Below, piece after piece: positions 57,786 through 64,000 of a stretch of DNA of 64,000 nucleotides. The notes beneath the pieces are model-generated. The model did no database searches. It saw nothing but the letters and a program-made list of their open reading frames with translations, and was not told the DNA's origin. The stretch covers positions 16,902,299-16,966,298 of the forward strand of contig CM076192.1 of NCBI GenBank assembly GCA_038277395.1, read 5' to 3'. The translations under genes and the position numbers were made by a program. The DNA comes from Dryocosmus kuriphilus. Its lineage: Eukaryota; Arthropoda; Insecta; Hymenoptera; Cynipidae. Every line of letters starts with the position of its first letter. Within the stretch, counting starts at the first letter, position 1.

Positions 57786-60180
57786 ATTTATATACGTAGG
57801 GATGTGGCGAGCTCATCGCTCGGGAGCATAAGCTCTTGCATTTAACCCTCGAGGTTAACCCCTCACACAACAAATATTGCGATTATGAGAACTCTAATGC
57901 GCGGTGCCACCCACAGCCAGTCTTCTTCGGATGGATATCACGGTTCAGTTGGGTGTGGCAATAGAAATGAACCAACAAGTCGATGACCTCGCACCGATCA
58001 TGGACAAATGCGAGAATAGCGCATGAAATGGACGGTCCAGCTCAAGAAGGACATTCTGAGATCTTGGCAAGAGAGCTCACCGGCGCGGAGAGGATACATG
58101 CGGAGGCTTTATAAGCGTTGGGGTAATATGCATCCGAAATATGTTCATACAACAACGCCTTAATATGTAAGATCAAGTGTCCTATTTGCGCAAAAGTTTA
58201 TTTGAGTCTCTTCTCCAGCAAGAGGAAGAGCAACAACCTCCGGCGAACAGACCACCTGTTCCTGCAATACAATCTTTGCAGGTAGCCGAAAATACCAGTT
58301 TAAGAATTAGAGGAACTAAAATCCATCAAAAAATATTCCTCGGGATGGAAAAATGAGTTGAAGCGGACAATTCTCTCTATAATCTAAACCGCAAGGATGT
58401 ACATCTCTGGGCTATAAACTGTGCAGTTTACGATAAGGCGGTGTCTATGCTTCGTGACGAAAGAAGTCATGATACCTCTGAACTTTTAAGCACGACCTGT
58501 AGAAGTATTCTACAGCTTCAGCCTAAAATTGAGACGGCAAGACGGCATGCGTCGCATGTTCAGTGTGTGATCGCGCACATAACATCAAACAAAAAGTTCA
58601 CACCAAAAGTTAGAGCATTTGCTAAAACTTTGAGGAGATCCTATCACACACTGAACAAGTGCAAACTGCTGACTATGAAGCAGCACTGGACGCAAAAAAT
58701 AAGAGCTCTTGCAAGAGCAAAGCAGCTGCTTGAACATCTGGTTAGAAGGATACAGAAAAATTTAATCTTTGCTAGTAATCCTTTCCGTATGTTTAAAAAT
58801 AAGTCAAGCACCGTCAAAAAACCGCTAAATCGAGAAGAGGTCGGGTGGGTCTCCAAAAAGTGTATCGTCAAATTCTCCGAAAAATTTGGGCTTCTGAGTT
58901 ATCTGGGAAAAATAAAATCCAGGCGACTAATACGCTTGCTGTTACTATACTGCTATACAAGTTTGGATCAATAAAGTCGAAAGTCGATGAGTTGAAGAAC
59001 ATTGACCAAAAAACGCGTAAGATGATGACAATCCATCGAAGTCAGCATCCTAGATCTTCCGTACCTCGAATACACCTTCCGCGAGAACATGGAGGAAGCG
59101 TACTATTGAATTTGGAGTGCCTTTATCGGAGAAATGTCTTGGAAACTGCCTGTTCAATTATAAATAGCATAGATCCTCTTATGCGACTTGTGCACCAACA
59201 TGAATTCACTAGAATTGTGTCGTTTCTGTACAATACCGCAGACACGGCGGCACAGGAGCTCGATCTCCGGTTTAATTCCAGCAACAACATGTGTGTCCTA
59301 TCATCGCTGTCACCTTCGGTGCTCCAAAGTCGTTGAAAGGAAGCAGAACACTCGCTTCTACTGAACGAATATGACGGTAAGCCACTTCACGGTCAGTTCC
59401 ACGAAGTGATACGTAGAGAAGAACTATCGCGGGTCTTGTCTCACATGTTTCTGAAGTCTGCTGGACTGAGATCGGAGACCGAGGGATTCCTTTTTGCATG
59501 CCAGGACGGCGTCATTGATACATTGGCTTACCGTGATCTTGTGATGAATACACCTGTCGGCAATACCAATTGCCGGGCATGCAAATAAGGGCCAGAAAGT
59601 GGCGGACATATCCTGAGTGGATGCTCAAAATATGCGCCTTACGGGTGCATTAAGAGGCACAATGCGGCTCTAAAAGTGCCTTATTACGATCTGTGACACT
59701 TCTATGGTTTCGATGGAGCACCCGTTTTGCCATACACCCAAGGAGATCTGGAGTTCGTGGTAGAAAATAACCAGTGTAAGATTTACTGGAACTTTTCATT
59801 CTCCATTATTCACCGTATCAGTGCGACGAAGCCTGATATTGTCCTCCATGATCTAAAGACTGAGGTCATTTATGTGATTGAGTTTTCGGCGCCAGCTGAA
59901 TCTAACATTACATCGCAAGAGGAAACGAAGCGGACTAAATATCAAGATCTGCTTTTTGAATTGGGTAGGCTGTATCCAGGATACAAAGTTCATCTTGTAG
60001 TTCTCATTATTGGCTGCCTTGGTGGTATAAAGGCTTCCCTCTTAAGCCAACAAAAAAGATTCCGTCTTATCAGCATCAAGCTTCGAACATCGCAAGCCGT
60101 ATGCAAAAGGCAGTACTTCTTGGATTACTTCATCTGGTCCGTCAACACTATGCCTTGTAATATATAATATCTAGATTGGT
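57786..60180 (+). mobile_element. RLE-type non-LTR retrotransposon lacking its RT core
   Basis: The 5' leader (57786 to about 57930) is followed by the N-terminal region, then the C-terminal region and a restriction-like endonuclease. The reverse transcriptase domain that should lie between the N- and C-terminal regions is missing, so about 1.2 to 1.5 kb of the element is deleted at about 58840-58860. The 3' end is near 60180. Its endonuclease wording differs from that of the other two RLE copies, so it is a different family. Confidence 0.75.
57936..60160 (+). pseudogene. RLE retrotransposon polyprotein, RT deleted
   Basis: The N-terminal part opens near 57936 with MDITVQLGVAIEMNQQ and is broken by stops until 58441-58830, which reads TARRHASHVQCVIAHITSN and QLLEHLVRRIQKNLIFASNP, the Lys/Arg-rich helical region before the RT in this group. 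At about 58845 it jumps to KVYRQILRKIWASELSGKN, KIQATNTLAVTILLYKFGS and SVPRIHLPREHGGSVLLNLE, which normally lie after the RT. 59406-59590 has a Cys at GNTNCRACK. The endonuclease follows at 59760-60100: TKPDIVLHDL, VIYVIEFSAPAE, KRTKYQDLL, a PD...E...K restriction-like fold. Stops at 59335 and 59587 break it. Confidence 0.75.
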
Positions 60181-60189
60181 AACCTTAAA

Positions 60190-62945
60190 AAAGCACCAAA
60201 GGTGTGAGTTTTCCACCTTCAACACTTTCGCTTGCCGCGTAAGAACATCGGGGGTATGTGCGAGTGGAAAGTAATAAGGAATTCTGCTATATGGTTACAA
60301 AGTTAAATAAGCAGTCGCGGAAAATGTTCCAGGGATGGTCCCGAAGGAACAACCCTCAAGTCATGGGCGTGAACCACCGTACTTAAGGCTGCATGGCACC
60401 AGGTATGTGGTGGCGTAAACGGTGCCTCTAGGATACCAAGTACCACTGCTGATGATGCTTCAGACGACAATGAATATCCGACCACTTCAGCAGGATGCCG
60501 CAGCAGTGTATCAATTTTCATCCACAACATGATGAGTACTTGAAGCGTTGCTAATTTGAACACGAGTTAGGTACGATCAACATTTCACAGGACGGGATGG
60601 ACTTTTGCCGAAAATTTGTATTGAAATTCCCGGAATTACAGAGAGTAACAGAAGATGACCTTAGTCGAAGATTACACTTGATAACTCGGGAGAATCTCCT
60701 CTATAGGAGACCCATCAGCCGAATTACATCCGAGGTTGGGACCGTTCTCCAGAAACAACAGGTGGGTACATATAGCAGATAGCGGATATCATGGAAAACC
60801 ACGAATAAGGATCTGGTCAGATGTCACTTTGAGGCTTTGTTCAGGGATGTGTTTTTGACGAACAAACAACATCGTCTCCTCATAGGCCTTCATCCGGACT
60901 TGGCATCGAGGGTGACCCCACAACACCTAGCTGACCAATTCCACTAAATTGAGCATCGTAAGCTAGGGCTGGGCGGTTTTCTTGTTAACCGGTTATTTCA
61001 AGCGGTTTTTTAAAAACCAGCTGGGCGGTTTTCCGGTTAACTGCCTACCACAGACAGAGGCTTGTGGTGATATCAGCACGTCTGCGACGCTTCAAGAGGT
61101 CTACCGCGAGAAGTAATGACAACAAAGCCTTCCTACAAAATGAAAAGAAATTTTACCGTAAACTTTCTGAATGGGAAATCAATAATGCAAGTGAACCCTC
61201 GAGTGCTGAGGAGATGGCTAGATATTGGTCAAGTATCTGGGGTAATCATATGTCAAGTGATTTGGACACGCCGTGGCTTCTGAAAGTAACTCGCATCCTA
61301 AAGGGGGCGAAGAACTGGAAGGCGGCTGGTCTGGATGGGCTGCACAGTTTCTGGTACAAGTATCTAGTTGCCCTACACCCCGTCCTAGCGGGCGCCCTTG
61401 AGGCCGCTTTAGCAAATCTGGAACTTATGCCTTCCTTCACGACAGAGGGAGTCACGTATATGATACCAGAAAAACCAGCTATTCTGTTTGGCCCTAAACC
61501 CTCTGAGTAGGTTAGTCAACAGCACGTGTTAAATATAATGGCGGGAGCATCTGAATCTCAGCTTACGCACATTCTTTCCATGGATGCCTCACAAGAATGT
61601 ATCCGTAGACAGAATGATGCTGCTGGGATTATCCACCAACAGATTGCTCTAAATCTTGGTTTGTTAGAGGAATATAAGCCTTACTACAAATACTTCTCTG
61701 TAAGAGTATTAGAGAATGAACACCATCCACTCTACTGGGACAGAACTATCCTGACAGGCCACCTGGTCAGGCATAATAGACCAGACGTTCTCTGGTGGAG
61801 CAATCACGATGACCATGTCAGAATTATTGACATTAGTGTTCCCTTAAACTACAATATTCAACTTCGATATACTAAGAAGATCCAGAAATATGCGGAGTCA
61901 AGGTAGGAGATCATGGCCATGTGCTGGGTGAAGAAGGTCACCCTTCACCGGGCCGTAACCTCCTCCACAGGAAACTTTCACGTGAAATGCATCCAGCACT
62001 TGGAAGACCTGGGAGCTGGGAAATCTTGACATCTTATACAGAAGGCGATATTGTTTAACGCCTGCCGCATCGTCCGGAGATTTCGAGGCGTTAACAGTGA
62101 AAGCAGATAATCGTCTTCTGTATGCAAGGCTATCCCGCGTACACGGGGGAGGATTGACAACGCCACTTTAAGCACTTTTATTCTCTGAAAATTAATTTTA
62201 CTTCATTTTAGCTATTTGTTTGTTTTGTTTTATTGATTTGTAAGTAGTTTCTTGTAATTTTTTGTTGTTGATATTATTGTTGTTATTATTATTATTATTG
62301 TTTTCGCTATCGTGTCGCTTATGTCCGTGTACGTTTGTGAAGTTGTGTGACGTCCACCGCTCGAAATATTATATACATGTATCATATGCATGTATAGAAT
62401 CGTTTTTCTCAGATGCCAGTTTCATAAGTCTGACCGAATGCTCCGGTTTCCATTCCCAGCTGCGCCTTTAACTCTCTCTGAGGGGAGTGCTTTTGCCTCC
62501 TTAGCGCCTGTGATAAGCATGCCTTGATTTTTCTTTTGATTGACAAATAAGAATTGAGGACAAATATATGTGATAGTGTTGCCTAACAGTGTCACTATTT
62601 GTATAAAAAAAAACAACAAGCAGTGATTCTTTATGTCTCTGATAATGTTGCCTGACTGGGGGTCACTGTTGATGCAGTGATTCTTCGATCGTCGTCTAAG
62701 GCATTTATGAATTTCCTCAATTCAATATAACACTTCTTACTTCAGGCATCCCTTAACGCCTGAGCAAAAGCTGCGATGCTTCGTGGTCAGAGAGAGCGGG
62801 ATTATTTTATCTATTTGAAGAATACGAAAGCAAAATGATTTTTAAAGCGGCATCTGACACCAACGAACCTACTGAGCACTTGCCGCGTTCGCGACCATGT
62901 TTAGTAGCGAAGTACCGGGTCATGAGTACCTGTGAGAGGAGGTGG
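60190..62945 (+). mobile_element. RLE-type retrotransposon, second plus copy (same family as 27425-31420)
   Basis: It shares with the minus copy the N-terminal block (VTEDDLSRRLHLITRENLLY at 60640), the WGNHMSSDLDTPW block (61245), KNWKAAGLDGLHSFWYKY (61310), the PYYKYFSVRVL and NRPDVLWWSNHDD endonuclease (61680-61900) and the 3' UTR (62160-62945) with the cgctcgaaatatt segment and the final gtaccgggtcatgagtacc. The catalytic palm of the RT is missing: 61500 ends at a stop and the text resumes near 61545 with the block just before YMDD, only to leave it again at 61590. It ends before a TAA tract at 62953-62998. Confidence 0.8.
60598..61906 (+). pseudogene. RLE polyprotein with two internal deletions
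   Basis: N-terminal block 60598-60780, further N-terminal text to 60945, an insert of about 90 bases with two gctgggcggtttt copies (60967-61048), then ISARLRRFKRSTARSNDN (61070) through the start of the RT (AAGLDGLHSFWYKY) to 61508. A second part begins near 61536 with MAGASESQLTHILSMD, loses the rest of the RT after Met-Asp, and continues as LGLLEEYKPYYKYFSVRVL into the endonuclease (HNRPDVLWWSNHDDHV, RIIDISVPLNYN). The RT is thus not functional. The C-terminal part continues to about 62150 in broken frames. Confidence 0.75.
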
Positions 62946-62999
62946 GCTAACTAATAATAAATAATAATAATAATAATAGAGAGACTCCCTAATAATAAT
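62946..62999. repeat. TAA-type microsatellite at the 3' border of the RLE element
   Basis: aataataaataataataataa followed by gagagactccc and another taataataata. It separates the RLE 3' end from the SINE head at 63000. Confidence 0.85.
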
Positions 63000-63076
63000 A
63001 GGAGCCTCGGTGGCGCAGGTGGTTGAGCGCTCGGATTTCCTACTGTAGGTCCGGGTTTCCAACCCTGAGTCTGTAC
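63000..63076 (+). mobile_element. tRNA-like SINE head
   Basis: aggagcctcggtggcgcagg has a perfect box A (tggcgcaggtgg) at 63010. The box B region (gggtttccaaccc at 63053) is diverged. The layout is that of a tRNA-derived SINE head; the body may run on but is not clear. It is unlike the SINE of 45.1-46.0 kb. Confidence 0.55.
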
Positions 63077-63179
63077 TTGTGGAAATGTTTCCATGTATTT
63101 TTACAGAACATTTAGTTTAGAACAAAAATTCAACAGAGAAAATGTCTGACATATTGAGCTATACCATCCTAAGTCTGAG

Positions 63180-64000
63180 ATATAATTTTGTTATTAATAA
63201 TAATAGTAATAATAATAGTATAATAAATCTGGTTGAATTTTCAAATAACATATCAGTTTAAAAACTAAAGAAAATTCTACACCACAACTTATTATAAACA
63301 TACTGGGTTGCAAAATTCAGGCAAATTACATATCAGAAATAAAATTAAATCTAAAGAATAGTTACAGATCAGAAAGCAAATTAAAATTTTAAAATACTTG
63401 TAGAGCAGAATTTTAATTTTATCTAAAAATAAATAAAATTTAAATAGGTCTTGTTGAGTTTTCAAGTGAGATGACATTTTATGAAGAAAAAAAGGTTCTA
63501 TTATACAGCGATATAAATGTATTCGGTTGCATTAATCTAGGTGAACTTCGTATCAAAAACAAAATTAAATTTTAGTAATACTTATAGAGCATGAAGCAAA
63601 TTAAATTTTTTAAATACTTGCTGCGAATAATTTGAATTTCGTCTAAAATAAAAAAATTATTAATAAATCTTGTGGAATATTAAAATAGCATGACATTTCA
63701 AAAACTAGAGAACGTTCTAACCCAAAACTTTATAAACATATTGGATTGCATAGGCGACCCTCATATCAGAAAGTAAATTAAAATATTAAAATACCTGCAG
63801 AACAGAATTTTAGTTTGATCTAAGAATAAATAAATTGTTAATAAATCATTTTCGATTTTCAAACAGCATCCCATTTTAAAAAGTAAAGAATTTTCTATAC
63901 CGTAAAGTTATAAACGTATTGGGCTGCGTAAATTTAGGCAAACATCATATCAGAGAGCAAATTAAATTTTTTAAATATTTGCATAGCAGCATTTTAATTT
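63180..64000. repeat. Satellite-like repeats of about 180-219 bp, running off the window
   Basis: The word attgggttgc (or ggttgc / ggattgc / gggctgc) recurs at about 63303, 63522, 63741 and 63919. The same order of words follows each time: atatcaga with gcaaattaaa, aaatacttg, gaattttaattt and catgacattt. Four units are visible with 70-80 percent similarity by eye. Confidence 0.75.

Overview
This window is eukaryotic, and almost all of it is mobile-element and satellite-like DNA. I found no complete host gene. The host is most likely an insect, and I lean towards Hymenoptera. The evidence is a Penelope-like element with a GIY-YIG domain, an APE-type LINE whose ORF2 wording closely resembles copies I know from ants and wasps, RLE-bearing (R2/R4-type) retrotransposons, an env-bearing Gypsy element, and SINE heads derived from tRNA. 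The species assignment is inference, not shown by sequence.

Layout. 1-3183: a DNA transposon with terminal inverted repeats of about 550 bp and a frameshifted transposase. 3200-13290: two Penelope-like copies in opposite orientation around a nearly full-length but broken LINE on the minus strand. 13276-15900: a fold-back repeat family, with a second fragment at 44390-44960. 16665-19715: a 3-kb inverted repeat built of short tandem units and interrupted by long G or C homopolymers, one of them 105 nt. 20353-25000: a decayed minus-strand transposon gene with a probable 5' leader intron whose region is tandemly duplicated. 25100-26990: an AT microsatellite, 283-bp repeats and possible LTR remnants. 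27090-32400: an RLE-type retrotransposon on the minus strand with a GC-rich upstream block. 33250-43900: a degraded Gypsy/errantivirus-type element (gag, pol, a stray RNase H1-like domain, env) with LTR-like sequence in inverted orientation at its two sides. 43950-49390: short repeats, a trimer of a tRNA-derived SINE, a hairpin and a second large fold-back element. 49551-52953: decayed coding-like sequence that I cannot name, including one clean exon with good splice sites. 53880-57700: a tRNA-like SINE head, a LINE 3' fragment and 233-bp repeats. 57760-62950: two RLE-type retrotransposons on the plus strand, both lacking their reverse transcriptase core. 63000-64000: a tRNA-like SINE head and a satellite that runs off the window.

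How it fits together. Every protein-coding remnant of the recognised elements carries stops, frameshifts or deletions, so none looks autonomous. Three architectural themes recur. Long palindromes made of short tandem subunits appear at 13.3-15.9, 16.7-19.7 and 47.2-49.4 kb. RLE retrotransposons abut TAA-type microsatellites, which fits Dong/R4-like targeting. Elements lie nested inside others: a LINE between Penelope copies, and a SINE trimer inside a fold-back element. The most original items are the unnamed exon set at 51.8-53.0 kb, the RNase H1-like domain inside the Gypsy element, and the homopolymer-bearing palindrome.
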